From Alistipes sp. (GTDB lineage: Bacteria > Bacteroidota > Bacteroidia > Bacteroidales > Rikenellaceae), in NCBI GenBank assembly GCA_017463615.1, contig JAFTOU010000027.1, positions 62,001 through 126,000 of the forward strand: a DNA stretch of 64,000 bases. Reading direction: 5' to 3'. The position numbers and the translations under genes are program-made. Positions 33,371 to 42,564 of this stretch are shown here, one piece after another. Under the pieces are notes generated by a model. It ran no database searches. It saw nothing but the letters and a program-made list of their open reading frames with translations, and was not told where the DNA came from. The first letter of the stretch is position 1, and the number at the start of each line of letters is the position of its first letter.

Positions 33371-34600
33371 CTTGTGGATAACTACACCCGAACGCAACTT
33401 AGGCTCAAACCATGTAGTCTTCGGCGGCATAATGTTGCCGGTGTCGGCAATATCTATGAGCTGGCGCATAGAGACTGGGTAGAGGGCGAAGGCGACCTTC
33501 ATCTCGCCGCTATCTACGCGGTGACTCAGCTCGCCAAGCCCGCGAATACCACCAACGAAATCTATACGCTTAGAGGTGCGCAAATCGCTGATACCCAAAA
33601 TCTTATCCAGGACAAGATTTGACAAAACGGTAACATCTAGAACGCCTATAGGGTCGTTATCGTCGTAAGTACCCTCCTTAGCGGTAAGGCTATACCACTC
33701 GCCAGCAAGGTACATAGAGAAGTTATGCAGGGCATTAGGAGTGTAAATCTCCGCCCCCATCTTCTCAACGGTAAAGTCTGCCTCAAGAGCCGCGAGGAAC
33801 TGCTCCTCGGTAAGGCCATTCAAATCCTTAACAACGCGATTATAGTCGATAATTCGCAGGTGTGACTCTGGGAATGTTACGGCAAGGAAGTAGCAGTACT
33901 CCTCCTCGCCCGTATGGGCAGGGTTATTAGCCTTGCACTCAGCACCCACGCGAGCAGCCGCAGCTGTACGGTGGTGACCATCAGCGACATAGAGGGCAGG
34001 GATAGTTGCGAAAATCTCGGTTATGCGGCGGCAGGTAGCCTCGTCGTCAATAACCCAGAGCTGGTGACCGAAGCCATCGTCGGCAACAAAATCGTACTCG
34101 GCAGGCTTTGCCGTAGCCTCGGCAACGATAGCATCAATCTCCGCGTTGTCGGGGTATGCGAAGAATACAGGCTCTATATTTGCACGCTGGTTGCGCACAT
34201 GAATCATACGGTCCTCCTCCTTATCGGGGCGGGTAAGCTCGTGCTTCTTGATAGCGCCAGAGAGGTAATCCTCAAAGTGACAGCACATTACAAGTCCATA
34301 CTGCGTTCTGCCGTCCATAGTCTGTGCGTAGACATAGTAGCACTCCTTATCGTCCTGCTTGAGCCAGCCATTCTGCTGCCAGAGGCGGAAGTTCTCAACA
34401 GCCTTCTGGTAGACAGCCTCAGAGTGCTCGTCGGCGATAGGGTCAAAGTCTATCTCGGGCTTGATGATATGGAGCAACGAGCGCTCTGTAGCCTCAGCCT
34501 TAGCCTCAACAGAGTTTAGTACATCATAGGGGCGCGATGCCACCTGAGCGGCATACTGCTTTGGTGGGCGAACACCCTGGAAAGGTTTTATTCTTACCAT
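33365..34600 (-). CDS. DUF1015 family protein, in the serine-biosynthesis unit
   Basis: 411 residues. The start VRIKPFQGVRPP and motifs ASRPYDVLN, LHIIKPEIDF, YVADGHHRTAAAARVG and ILGISDLRTSKRIDFVGG identify DUF1015. In Bacteroidota it regularly follows serC and serA, as here (5 nt behind serA), so a link to serine or phosphoserine metabolism is likely, although its biochemical role has not been settled to my knowledge. Soluble, no signal peptide. The stop codon is part of a structured repeat. Confidence 0.9.
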   Translation of the reverse strand: MVRIKPFQGVRPPKQYAAQVASRPYDVLNSVEAKAEATERSLLHIIKPEIDFDPIADEHSEAVYQKAVENFRLWQQNGWLKQDDKECYYVYAQTMDGRTQYGLVMCCHFEDYLSGAIKKHELTRPDKEEDRMIHVRNQRANIEPVFFAYPDNAEIDAIVAEATAKPAEYDFVADDGFGHQLWVIDDEATCRRITEIFATIPALYVADGHHRTAAAARVGAECKANNPAHTGEEEYCYFLAVTFPESHLRIIDYNRVVKDLNGLTEEQFLAALEADFTVEKMGAEIYTPNALHNFSMYLAGEWYSLTAKEGTYDDNDPIGVLDVTVLSNLVLDKILGISDLRTSKRIDFVGGIRGLGELSHRVDSGEMKVAFALYPVSMRQLIDIADTGNIMPPKTTWFEPKLRSGVVIHKF

Positions 34601-34605
34601 AACAA

Positions 34606-35529
34606 CTATCTATTTACTTGGAACTTGGTACATCCTGTTGCGAAGTAGTCTACAATCTGACGCGCTGCAGCCAGACCAGCGTTGATATTTGCCTCAGCGG
34701 TCTCGGCACCCATCTTCTTAGGGGTTGAGAATACACGCTTGCCGAAGCTCTGGCACATATCGTCGTTGCAATCTGGGGCAACATCGCTGACATACTTCAA
34801 ATCCTCGCGCTCTGCCAGTGCACGACAGAGACCCGCCTCGTCAATAACCTCCTTGCGGGCGGTATTTACCAGCGTAGCACCCTTAGGCATTGACATAACA
34901 AGCTGATAGCCTATAGAGCCCTTAGTCTGCGGTGTTGCAGGGATATGGAGCGAGAGGAAGTCGGCACGGCGGTAGAGCTCCTCAATGCTCTCTACACGCT
35001 CCACGCCATCGTTCTCAAAGACAGCATTATCTGCCACAAATGGGTCGTAGGCGATGACATTCATACCCAATGCCTTACCCTTAAGACCCACAAGGCGACC
35101 CACATTACCGTAGGCGTGGATAGCCAGGGTCTTGCCCTTAACCTCACAGCCAGTGCCTGGGGTGAAGCAGTTGCGCGACATAAATATCATCATCGCCAGA
35201 GCCAGCTCGGCAACGGCGTTGGAGTTCTGACCCGGAGTGTTCATAACAACAATGCCGCGCTCCTTAGCCGTAGCGCAGTCTACATTGTCGTAGCCAGCAC
35301 CTGCGCGGACAACAATCTTGAGGTTTGGCGCTGCAGCCATAACCTCGGCAGTAACCTTATCGCTACGCACAATAAGGGCGTCTACATCGGCAACGGCGGC
35401 GAGCAGTTGCTCACTCTCTGTATATTTCTCAAGGCGAACAACTGTATGACCAGCGCCCTCTAAAATCTCTACAATACCATCTACAGCCTGCTTGGCAAAT
35501 GGTTTCTGAGTTGCAATAAGAACTTTCAT
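34606..35529 (-). CDS. serA: D-3-phosphoglycerate dehydrogenase-type 2-hydroxyacid dehydrogenase
   Basis: 307 residues from the ATG at 35527-35529; an in-frame ATG 25 codons upstream gives an extension not typical of the family. It should oxidise 3-phosphoglycerate to phosphohydroxypyruvate, the first serine step. Seen: VVRAGAGYDNVDCATAKERG, the NAD-binding IHAYGNVGRLVGLK, LHIPATPQTKGSI and VNTARKEVIDE. It is the short form without an ACT domain. Position between serC and DUF1015 supports SerA over other 2-hydroxyacid dehydrogenases. Confidence 0.9.
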   Translation of the reverse strand: MKVLIATQKPFAKQAVDGIVEILEGAGHTVVRLEKYTESEQLLAAVADVDALIVRSDKVTAEVMAAAPNLKIVVRAGAGYDNVDCATAKERGIVVMNTPGQNSNAVAELALAMMIFMSRNCFTPGTGCEVKGKTLAIHAYGNVGRLVGLKGKALGMNVIAYDPFVADNAVFENDGVERVESIEELYRRADFLSLHIPATPQTKGSIGYQLVMSMPKGATLVNTARKEVIDEAGLCRALAEREDLKYVSDVAPDCNDDMCQSFGKRVFSTPKKMGAETAEANINAGLAAARQIVDYFATGCTKFQVNR

Positions 35530-35615
35530 ACCTTTAACAAATGAAGTGAAGTAAACACTCTTTTCCTCTTTTTTCTCGTATGTGTATGGGACAATGGTTG
35601 GCATAGCGCAAAATA

Positions 35616-36686
35616 CTACTTGTGCAACTGCTCAAACTCCTGCATACAAGCCACCAGAGCCTCTACAGACTCCTTTGGCAGGGCGTTGTAGCACGAAGCA
35701 CGGAAGCCACCCACAAGGCGGTGACCCTTGATGCCCACCATGCCGCGCTCGGTAGCGAACTTGAGGAAGTCGGCAGCCAGCTCCTCCTTACCCTCAGCCA
35801 TAACAAAGCAGATATTCATCAGCGAGCGGTCTGCCTCGTCTACAGTTGGGCGGAAGAGGCTGTTGCGCTCAATCTCGTCGTAGAGAATCTTCGCCTTCTC
35901 AAGGTTAATCTTGTACATAGCCTCCAGACCACCGATAGACTTAATCCACTTCAGGGTCTCGTTCATAACGAAGATTGGGAATACTGGAGGGGTGTTGAAC
36001 ATAGAGTTGTTCTCCACATGGGTATTTACATTTATCATTGTTGGCAGCGGGCGAACAACCTTGCTCAGCATATCGTCGCGGATAATCACAAACGAAACAC
36101 CTGCAGGGGCGAGGTTCTTCTGCGCACCACCGTAGATTACAGCATACTTTGACACATCAATAGGATGACTCAGAATATCGGAGCTCATATCGGCAATCAG
36201 CGGCACTGGAGAGTCGATATCCACCTTGTACTCAGTACCGTAGATTGTGTTGTTTGTGCAGATGTAGAGGTAGTCAAGGTCAGTAGGAATCTCAAAGCCC
36301 TTAGGGATGTAGCAGAAGTTTCTATCCTCCGAAGTTGCAATAACCTCAACCTCGCCATAGAGCTTCGCCTCCTTGATAGCCTTCTTGGTCCATACGCCAG
36401 TGTTCACATAGCCCGCCTTCTTGCCGAGGAAGTTGGCAGGGATGTGGAAGAACTGAGTACTTGCACCACCGCCCACAAAGTAGATGTGATAATTATCAGG
36501 AATATTAAGCAGTTCACGCATCAGCGCCTGCGCAGAGTTGAGCACATCCTCAAAATCTTTGGTACGGTGCGAGATAGAGAGGATAGAGAGTCCTGTACCA
36601 TTAAAGTCAAGAATTGCCTTTGCGGCGTTCTGATAAGCAATGTCCGGAAGAATTGACGGACCTGCGCTAAAATTATGCTTTTTCAT
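35616..36686 (-). CDS. serC: Phosphoserine aminotransferase
   Basis: 356 residues. A PLP enzyme converting 3-phosphohydroxypyruvate plus glutamate to phosphoserine. Seen: [68 protein letters not shown] followed by [12 protein letters not shown] (the PLP lysine), and [20 protein letters not shown]. First gene of serC-serA-DUF1015, with a good promoter directly upstream. Confidence 0.96.
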   Translation of the reverse strand: MKKHNFSAGPSILPDIAYQNAAKAILDFNGTGLSILSISHRTKDFEDVLNSAQALMRELLNIPDNYHIYFVGGGASTQFFHIPANFLGKKAGYVNTGVWTKKAIKEAKLYGEVEVIATSEDRNFCYIPKGFEIPTDLDYLYICTNNTIYGTEYKVDIDSPVPLIADMSSDILSHPIDVSKYAVIYGGAQKNLAPAGVSFVIIRDDMLSKVVRPLPTMINVNTHVENNSMFNTPPVFPIFVMNETLKWIKSIGGLEAMYKINLEKAKILYDEIERNSLFRPTVDEADRSLMNICFVMAEGKEELAADFLKFATERGMVGIKGHRLVGGFRASCYNALPKESVEALVACMQEFEQLHK

Positions 36687-36710
36687 AACAATTGATAATT
36701 TTGTTTAACA

Positions 36711-36742
36711 CAAATATAACTAACCTTTTACAAATATCCAAA
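36711..36742 (-). promoter_or_regulatory. Promoter of serC
   Basis: On the minus strand, TTTG (CAAA at 36739-36742), a 20-nt spacer and TATATTTG (CAAATATA at 36711-36718): a full match to the Bacteroidota consensus, about 25 nt before the ATG. Confidence 0.65.
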
Positions 36743-36748
36743 TTTTTC

Positions 36749-38392
36749 TTACAATTTATCAGGCATAGGAACACTCTCACCCGTACTCCTCAGACGAGGC
36801 ATTGGCGAGTTCCAGCCACGCAGCTTGTCCGACAACTCTACGGCGAGAGTACGCACCACATCGGGGTGCTTATCTGCCACATTGTGCTGCTCGCCGATGT
36901 CGCTCTTGAGGTTATAGAGCTCCAGCGCGCCCGTACGCATACGGTAGACGAGCTTCCAGTCGCCCTTGCGCACTGCGCTGAGGAAGTCAATATCCTCCAG
37001 CTCATACCCCTTCCACTGATGTGGATAGTGGAACACCAGCGCGCGCTCGGGGTCAATGCCCGACACGCTCTGCGGAACAACGAAGGCGTTGGCACTCTTC
37101 TGGTCGGTAATCTCTCCGTTCTTGGCAGCCTTGACAGCCAACTTAGAGCCCTTAGTGACCAGATTAACAAGGCTCTTGCCATCAACGCTCTGCGGCACAT
37201 CGTAACGCTTGATGCCCGCCATCTGGAGTATTGTCGGGAAGAGGTCCTCGCAGATTACAGGCGTATTTACGCGAGTATCGGGGGCAACCTTACCCTGCCA
37301 CTTAATCATCAGCGGCACGCGAATACCACCCTCATAGACCGAACCCTTACCATTTCTGAGCGGCAGGTTGTGCATAAATCGCACGCCACCCTTAGCCACA
37401 TTCTCGGCATTACCGCCATTGTCGGTCATAAATATAATAATAGTATTATCGGCAACACCCTTAGCCTCAAGGTAGTCCATCAAATCACCCAAACTCTTAT
37501 CCACACCCTCAACCATAGATGCGTAGCGAGCTTGACCCTCATCAAGTCCTGCATCAAGGTATCGCTGGATAAATCGCGCATCGCGCTGTATAGGGGTATG
37601 GGTAGCATAGTGGGCAAAGTAGAGGTAGAACGGCTCGCCGTGCTGAAGTGGGTAGTCAAGGGTCTTGAGCGCCTCGCGGGTCAGCGCCTCGGTAAGATGC
37701 ACGCCCGTGCCGTAGTACTCGGCCATATTCTGCACCGCCATATAGGTCCACTTGTCGGGCTTATTGCCGTAGTTATCCTCGCTAAGGTAGCTGCGTGGCA
37801 TACCCGCAACATTGCCCGTAACATTGACAACATAACCCATATTGTACGGATTTGCCGCAGGAGTTCCCGCCGAGCCCCAGTGCGCCTTACCTACATGGAT
37901 GGTATAATACCCCGCCTCGCGCAGCAGTTGCGGCAGCGGCTTGGCATAAAATGTACCCGAAACGCCCTGCTCAGGGCTCACTCCGTTGATATTCCACTCT
38001 GGGCGCAGAAAACTACTATTCGTATCATCCGCCACACCCGTAACCGAAGCCACAGCTCCGCCAGCAGCGTCAGATGGCATATCGCGCAGTGCCGATGTCC
38101 AGTTTGTGATGTGCGAGTGGGCAGCATTTACACCCGTGATTAGCGAAGTTCTTGTGGGCGTAGATACCGGGCAGGCGTATGCCGAGGTGAGCATAACACT
38201 CTGAGAGGCAAGACGCTGCATATTTGGCGTGTGGTAGCGCAGGTTGTTTGGATATACCTGCTCGCCATAAGCCACCGAGCTATCTACCCAGCCCATATCG
38301 TCAATAATAAAGAAGACAATATTAGGCCTATCCGCCGCAAATGCAACCGACGGCGCAAGCAACGATAAACCCGTAAGATGTTTCAACTTCAT
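36749..38392 (-). CDS. Exported sulfatase, Ser-type formylglycine site
   Basis: 547 residues. A signal peptide (1-20, ending VAFAA). N-terminal metal site NIVFFIIDDMGW. The maturation motif is S-T-P-T-R (S77 to R81) followed by TSLITG, so the catalytic formylglycine would be made from serine by an anaerobic sulfatase-maturating enzyme. Further: HVGKAHWG, FYLYFAHYATHTPIQ, IIFMTDNGGNAENV, VYEGGIRVPLMIKW. It removes sulfate from host or dietary glycans in the periplasm. There is no SusC/SusD or glycoside hydrolase nearby, so the glycan target is unknown. Confidence 0.93.
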   Translation of the reverse strand: MKLKHLTGLSLLAPSVAFAADRPNIVFFIIDDMGWVDSSVAYGEQVYPNNLRYHTPNMQRLASQSVMLTSAYACPVSTPTRTSLITGVNAAHSHITNWTSALRDMPSDAAGGAVASVTGVADDTNSSFLRPEWNINGVSPEQGVSGTFYAKPLPQLLREAGYYTIHVGKAHWGSAGTPAANPYNMGYVVNVTGNVAGMPRSYLSEDNYGNKPDKWTYMAVQNMAEYYGTGVHLTEALTREALKTLDYPLQHGEPFYLYFAHYATHTPIQRDARFIQRYLDAGLDEGQARYASMVEGVDKSLGDLMDYLEAKGVADNTIIIFMTDNGGNAENVAKGGVRFMHNLPLRNGKGSVYEGGIRVPLMIKWQGKVAPDTRVNTPVICEDLFPTILQMAGIKRYDVPQSVDGKSLVNLVTKGSKLAVKAAKNGEITDQKSANAFVVPQSVSGIDPERALVFHYPHQWKGYELEDIDFLSAVRKGDWKLVYRMRTGALELYNLKSDIGEQHNVADKHPDVVRTLAVELSDKLRGWNSPMPRLRSTGESVPMPDKL

Positions 38393-38453
38393 AATACGAT
38401 GATTTTCTCAAGTACAAAGTTAAGAAAAAAATCTTGCGTGTGCAAGACTTTTT

Positions 38454-38570
38454 TGGCTTTTAGCTGTTAGCCATTAGCCATTGGCTATATATAGGTATCG
38501 CTGCGCGATGGTTTTATTATGGTGCAATGTCAGCCCCTTTCTGCTCCCCCAAAAAACTTGTCGCCAGAGG
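38454..38570. repeat. Family A repeat, partial
   Basis: Left-arm heptamers (about 38456-38490), the variant hairpin TATCGCTGCGCGATG (38496-38510), TTATTATGGTGCA and, further on, TTGTCGCCAGAGGCGACA (38548-38565). The right heptamer arm is missing. It lies in the gap after the sulfatase gene start, upstream of the SPFH gene. Confidence 0.6.
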
Positions 38571-38619
38571 CGACACCTCTGAAAAAGTGAACCCGCAATG
38601 AAAAAAATTCAAAAAAATA

Positions 38620-38671
38620 TTTGGAAGTTATGAAAAATCTGCTGTATCTTTGTGATATCAAAATGATATCA
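38620..38671 (+). promoter_or_regulatory. Promoter with tandem TGATATCA palindromes at the SPFH operon
   Basis: TTTG (38620-38623), a 21-nt spacer, TATCTTTG (38645-38652), then TGATATCA twice (38653-38660 and 38664-38671, 3 nt apart) right at the expected transcription start. That placement fits a repressor site. Confidence 0.65.
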
Positions 38672-38703
38672 TTGTGAAACCTTAAAAAAAAGACTTTGTT
38701 ATT

Positions 38704-39657
38704 ATGGTTAGTAAGAATGAAAACTTCGCTTATGCTGGCTGGAAGATGAACGGTTTTCTGGCGCTGCTGCTAAACCTTACACTTGTAGGTGTTGCGGTTT
38801 GGTTATTTATTGAGTTGGTAAACAGCGACGAGTTTGGCGGATTGCTATTTGCCGGTGTATGGGTGGCAGTGATTGCTGCGATTATTATGGCGTGCGGCTA
38901 CAAGATGCTTGAGCCAAACGAGGCGCGTGTATTGCTCTTCTTCGGAAACTATCGCGGCACATTCTATCAGACAGGATTCTGGTGGCTCAACCCATTTATG
39001 AGTGCCAAGAAGCTCTCGCTGCGTGCTCGCAACCTCAATGTAGACCCTATAAAGGTGAACGACAAGGCGGGTAACCCTATTATGATTGGTCTTGTGCTTG
39101 TTTGGAAAATCAAGAACGACGGTGCCTACAAGGCTGTCTTTGAGATTGACGCACCTGCCGAGGTGGGCGGCATGCAGACCTCCTCTACCACACGAATGAA
39201 CATCCTTGAGAACTTCGTCGCTGTGCAGTCCGACTCTGCACTTCGCCAGGTGGCAGGTATGTACGCCTACGACGAGAACTCAAATGCCAATGGCGAGGTG
39301 ACCCTCCGCTCGGGTGGCGACGAGATTAACGACCGCCTGACAGACGAGCTAAACGAGCGACTTGCAATGGCGGGCATTGAGGTTATGGAGGCGCGTTTGA
39401 ACTATCTTGCATACGCTCCAGAGATTGCTGCAGCGATGCTTCGCCGTCAGCAGGCAGATGCGATTATCTCTGCACGCGAGAAGATTGTTGAGGGCGCAGT
39501 ATCTATGGTAAAGATTGCACTTGAGCGTCTCTCTACCGAGGAGGTTGTAGAGCTTGACGAGGAGCGCAAAGCGGCTATGGTTAGCAACCTGCTCGTTGTC
39601 CTCTGCGCCGATGAGGCTGCACAGCCTGTTGTAAACACTGGAACACTTCACAATTAG
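38704..39657 (+). CDS. SPFH/band-7 domain membrane protein
   Basis: 317 residues. Two membrane segments at about 17-35 and 45-65 (LALLLNLTLVGVAVWLFI, GVWVAVIAAIIMACGY), then an SPFH/band-7 domain (LEPNEARVLLFFGNYRGTFY, GFWWLNPF, LSLRARNLNVDPIKVNDKAG, VWKIKNDGAYKAVFEI), with a helical C-terminal part (AAAMLRRQQADAIISAREKI). SPFH proteins form membrane scaffolds and often respond to envelope stress. It leads a four-gene unit with an Arc-like protein and two small membrane proteins. Confidence 0.9.
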   Translation: MVSKNENFAYAGWKMNGFLALLLNLTLVGVAVWLFIELVNSDEFGGLLFAGVWVAVIAAIIMACGYKMLEPNEARVLLFFGNYRGTFYQTGFWWLNPFMSAKKLSLRARNLNVDPIKVNDKAGNPIMIGLVLVWKIKNDGAYKAVFEIDAPAEVGGMQTSSTTRMNILENFVAVQSDSALRQVAGMYAYDENSNANGEVTLRSGGDEINDRLTDELNERLAMAGIEVMEARLNYLAYAPEIAAAMLRRQQADAIISAREKIVEGAVSMVKIALERLSTEEVVELDEERKAAMVSNLLVVLCADEAAQPVVNTGTLHN

Positions 39658-39665
39658 CACCCGTT

Positions 39666-39872
39666 ATGGCTACGAAAGAGAGTAATACTCGCAGTTTTGT
39701 GTTACGCATAGACGCCCAGACTATGGATGCCTTAGAGCAGTGGGCGGCAGATGAGTTTCGTAGCACCAACGGTCAGCTGCAGTGGATAATTGCCGAGGCT
39801 TTGCGTCGCGCAGGGCGCAAGCCTCGCCCAGCAAAACAACGCAAACAAAACACCGAGAGCGATGAACAGTAG
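39666..39872 (+). CDS. Arc/ribbon-helix-helix-like small protein
   Basis: 68 residues. NTRSFVLRIDAQTMDALEQW and DEFRSTNGQLQWIIAEALRR follow the ribbon-helix-helix pattern (a beta strand, then two helices). A basic tail follows (KPRPAKQRKQNTES). In many bacteria such Arc-like genes follow SPFH genes. It might be a DNA-binding regulator of its own operon, for instance at the TGATATCA sites, but that is inference. It starts 8 nt after the SPFH stop. Confidence 0.8.
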   Translation: MATKESNTRSFVLRIDAQTMDALEQWAADEFRSTNGQLQWIIAEALRRAGRKPRPAKQRKQNTESDEQ

Positions 39873-40371
39873 ACACCACAGCCGTCGCAGAAGCACGGCA
39901 CGATTCCTCGGCTGGGGCAACAAGGGGCGCAAGCTATCTACCCCAACGCCAGACGATGGAACGCTCCAGTGGGCAGACATCCTGCTCTGCATAGCCGCAG
40001 TGATGGTTGTCCGAGCCGACAAGTTCAACTGGATACCCGACTTCGCCTACAAAGAGGCTGTAATCACCGCCATAGCCATAGTACTGATACTCTACAGCTA
40101 CTATCGCAACTTCTACAAGCTGTGCCCTATGTCGCGTTGGAGTCGTTCAAGTTGGGCAACAGGTATGGTAGCAGCAACTTGGACAGCCGTCCCGCTAATC
40201 CTCTACGCCACTGGTGTAAGCGACAACTGGGAGCGTATGTGGCACATCAGCGCCTGGTCTGCAGCAATGTGGGTGGCGTTCATCTTCTGCAGCTACAAAC
40301 TCTATAGAGTAAAACAGCGCACCAAAGCCGCCGTAGCGATGATTGAGTGGCGCGCTCGCAACAAACACTAA
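39862..40371 (+). CDS. Small membrane protein of the SPFH operon
   Basis: 169 residues from the ATG at 39862, which overlaps the preceding gene's end. The N-terminal ~35 residues are basic (NSRHHSRRRSTARFLGWG). Then about four hydrophobic segments (ADILLCIAAVMVV, AVITAIAIVLILYSYY, GMVAATWTAVPLILYATG, AAMWVAFIFCSYKLY). No family name recognised. The next gene has the same layout, so they look like paralogues. Confidence 0.7.
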   Translation: MNSRHHSRRRSTARFLGWGNKGRKLSTPTPDDGTLQWADILLCIAAVMVVRADKFNWIPDFAYKEAVITAIAIVLILYSYYRNFYKLCPMSRWSRSSWATGMVAATWTAVPLILYATGVSDNWERMWHISAWSAAMWVAFIFCSYKLYRVKQRTKAAVAMIEWRARNKH

Positions 40372-40376
40372 AGCGT

Positions 40377-40886
40377 ATGAGAAACAGATATAGCATACTA
40401 AAATTCTCACTCGGCAGGCTGAAACGCAAGAGTATGGCCGATGTAAACCGCGACCTGAATATCAGATTTACCAAGGCCGAAGTTCTGGCACTTATATGCT
40501 TAGGACTTATCTTCCTGGCGATATACATCCCCAACGAGCTCATTAGCGGCATAGTGGCACTTGCAGCCCTGATTTGCTATACCGTAGCAACCATATGGGA
40601 CTGCTTCAACTACTCCCCCGTAACCCGCTGGCGCCACGCAACAATGAAGAGCGCCATAGCGGCAACCCTCTGGACAGTAATGCCCATAATCATCTACCAC
40701 ACAGGCGAGGGCGGCGCAGAGGAGTTGCGCGAGATGGTTATCATCTCACTCTCGTCAGTGGTTATGTGGATAGCCGTCGCCATCAGCATCTACAAGTGGA
40801 TTACCAACCGCCGCGATGCCCGCGCCCGCGCCGCAATAATGGATATGAACATCCGCCGCAAACGCAAAAGCGGGTATGGGTTGTAG
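40377..40886 (+). CDS. Small membrane protein of the SPFH operon, paralogue of the preceding gene
   Basis: 169 residues from the ATG at 40377, five bases after its neighbour's stop. A basic start (RNRYSILKFSLGRLKRKS), then about four hydrophobic segments (AEVLALICLGLIFLAIYI, GIVALAALICYTVATIW, AIAATLWTVMPIIIYHTG, SLSSVVMWIAVAISIYKW) and a basic tail. The segment TLWTVMPIIIYHTG parallels TWTAVPLILYATG in the previous protein. Function unknown; an inner-membrane partner of the SPFH protein is plausible. Confidence 0.7.
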   Translation: MRNRYSILKFSLGRLKRKSMADVNRDLNIRFTKAEVLALICLGLIFLAIYIPNELISGIVALAALICYTVATIWDCFNYSPVTRWRHATMKSAIAATLWTVMPIIIYHTGEGGAEELREMVIISLSSVVMWIAVAISIYKWITNRRDARARAAIMDMNIRRKRKSGYGL

Positions 40887-41124
40887 TGATTGGCTATTGG
40901 CTCGTCTACGACGACCCTTCCTCCTCGCGGCTCGGCAGGGCAAACGAGTTTGCTCTGCTCTCGCTCCGCAGCGTCGGTTGGCTGTTAGCTTTTCAGAGGT
41001 ATCGCTACGCGATAGTGTTTAGGGGTGCAGTTTGTACTGCTGGTTTTCTGTAGCACCCTATAAACATTGTCGGCTTGCCGACACCGCTAAAAAGCCAATG
41101 GCTAACGGCTAATAGCCAACAGCT
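40887..41124. repeat. Family A cruciform repeat, copy with inverted 65-nt module
   Basis: Left heptamers are split by a module (40903-40982) that is the inverse of 3037-3105. Then TATCGCTACGCGATA (41000-41014), a stem TGTTTAGGGGTGC/GCACCCTATAAACA (to 41066), TGTCGGCTTGCCGACA (41068-41083) and the right arm of GCCAAT/GGCTAA heptamers (41088-41124). Confidence 0.78.
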
Positions 41125-41256
41125 AATTTTGGCGTCAGAAGGCGGTAGATACAACGCTCGGCAAAAAATCCCAGCGATGGATAGTACTAAAGCGTACAGC
41201 CATTGCTGGGATTTTTTGTTAGCGGAAGTAGGTATCCGCCTTATAACGCCAAAATT
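41125..41256. repeat. Family B structured repeat, copy at the end of the phosphofructokinase gene
   Basis: Outer 11-bp stem AATTTTGGCGT (41125-41135) with ACGCCAAAATT (41246-41256), ending inside the TAA stop of the gene. Next stem GAAGGCGG/CCGCCTT. Inner hairpin AAAAAATCCCAGCGATGG with CCATTGCTGGGATTTTTT (one G-T) and loop stem GTAC/GTAC: a strong bidirectional terminator. Confidence 0.82.
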
Positions 41257-42484
41257 ACCACTCAAGAATCTTCTTAAAGTCGTAAGCCTCAGGGTTCTCT
41301 ACATACTGCTTAGCAGCCTCGTAGTCCTCTGGGGTGATGTAGTGCATTACATTGCCGATAACCTGCTGAATCTTATCAGAGTTGATATCTACCAAGCGTG
41401 GTGGAATCTTACCCTCTGCGTTCTGGAGATCCTTCAGGTAGAGTGGAGATACATAACCCTCCTGGCTGATGTATACCATACAGCCGGTCTTACCCTCGCT
41501 GAAGAGCTTGTAGACACCCATACCGAGCTGTGAGCAGTAAACCAGGTCGTAAGCGATAGGGGTCTGGCAACGAACCTCGTAGCCAATCTCTACTGGGCGA
41601 GACTTAACCTTGAGCTTGAGCTCTGTGAGCTTCTTCTCAAGCATCTCGTTGAAGATGTGAGCCTTAGATACCTTACCGAGCTCTGGGTGACCGTGGTCGT
41701 CGTAAGAGAAGTGTACGCCAGACTTTGCAATCTCCTCGTCAGAGAGGCTGTGGAATACACCCTCAGAGATCATTGCAACACCGTACTCAATACCCATGAG
41801 CTTACGCTTGATGATAGATGAAACAACGAGGTTTACAATCTTCTCAACGGTAATCTCGGTCTTATTGAACATCTCAGGGATAACGATCATTGGGTAGTGG
41901 CAAGCCGAACCGATACCAAACGCGAGGTGACCTGCGCTACGACCCATAGCAGCAACTACAAACCAGTTTGCAGAGGTGCGAGCGTCGTTATATACAGCGC
42001 GACCGATAACGGTACCGCCCTCCTTTGCACTCTGGTAACCGAAGGTTGGAGAACCTGCAGGGAGTGGAAGGTCGTTATCAATAGTCTTAGGTACATGGAT
42101 GTTAGAGATAGGGTACTGCTTAGCCTCCAGGAACTTAGCGATGCGGTTTGCAGTAGATGCAGTATCGTCACCACCAACAGTTACGAGCAACTTGATGTTG
42201 TTCTCAGTGAAGAAAGAGAGGTTGAAGTTGTTCTCAAAGTCAGAATCCTTTGGCTTGAAGCGGCTCATAGTCAGGTAAGAACCACCCTGGTTGAAGATAT
42301 AGTCAGCCTTGAACCAATCCAGATCCTCATAGCGTGGAGTTGGATTGAACAGACCTGAGTAACCATAGTGCAGGCCGATAACACGATAACCCTTGGCAAG
42401 GAATGTCTTTGCCACGCTGCCTACAACGGTATTCATACCTGGTGCAGGACCACCACCTGTGAGAATTGCAATAGCTTCTTTCAT
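41255..42484 (-). CDS. Phosphofructokinase, sequence signature of the PPi-dependent type
   Basis: 409 residues. Starts AIAILTGGGPAPGMNTVVG. The signature GGDDTAS (GGDD where ATP-type enzymes have GGDG) and PKTIDNDLP point to a pyrophosphate-dependent enzyme (Pfp) that interconverts fructose-6-phosphate and fructose-1,6-bisphosphate reversibly. Also GRSAGHLAFGIG and RPVEIGYEVRCQTPIAYD. A TATCTTTG box lies at 42528-42535 on this strand. The stop lies in a family B repeat. Confidence 0.93.
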   Translation of the reverse strand: MKEAIAILTGGGPAPGMNTVVGSVAKTFLAKGYRVIGLHYGYSGLFNPTPRYEDLDWFKADYIFNQGGSYLTMSRFKPKDSDFENNFNLSFFTENNIKLLVTVGGDDTASTANRIAKFLEAKQYPISNIHVPKTIDNDLPLPAGSPTFGYQSAKEGGTVIGRAVYNDARTSANWFVVAAMGRSAGHLAFGIGSACHYPMIVIPEMFNKTEITVEKIVNLVVSSIIKRKLMGIEYGVAMISEGVFHSLSDEEIAKSGVHFSYDDHGHPELGKVSKAHIFNEMLEKKLTELKLKVKSRPVEIGYEVRCQTPIAYDLVYCSQLGMGVYKLFSEGKTGCMVYISQEGYVSPLYLKDLQNAEGKIPPRLVDINSDKIQQVIGNVMHYITPEDYEAAKQYVENPEAYDFKKILEW

Positions 42485-42564
42485 AGTTTTTATAATTAAA
42501 TTGATTAGATAGTATTCAAAAATCGTTCAAAGATAACACTTTTTTTGATTGGTTGTAGCACAAA

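Noticed and set aside
36692-38143. Plus-strand open frame of 483 codons opposite serC and the sulfatase
   Set aside because: Antisense shadow of two well-supported genes, produced by their codon bias.
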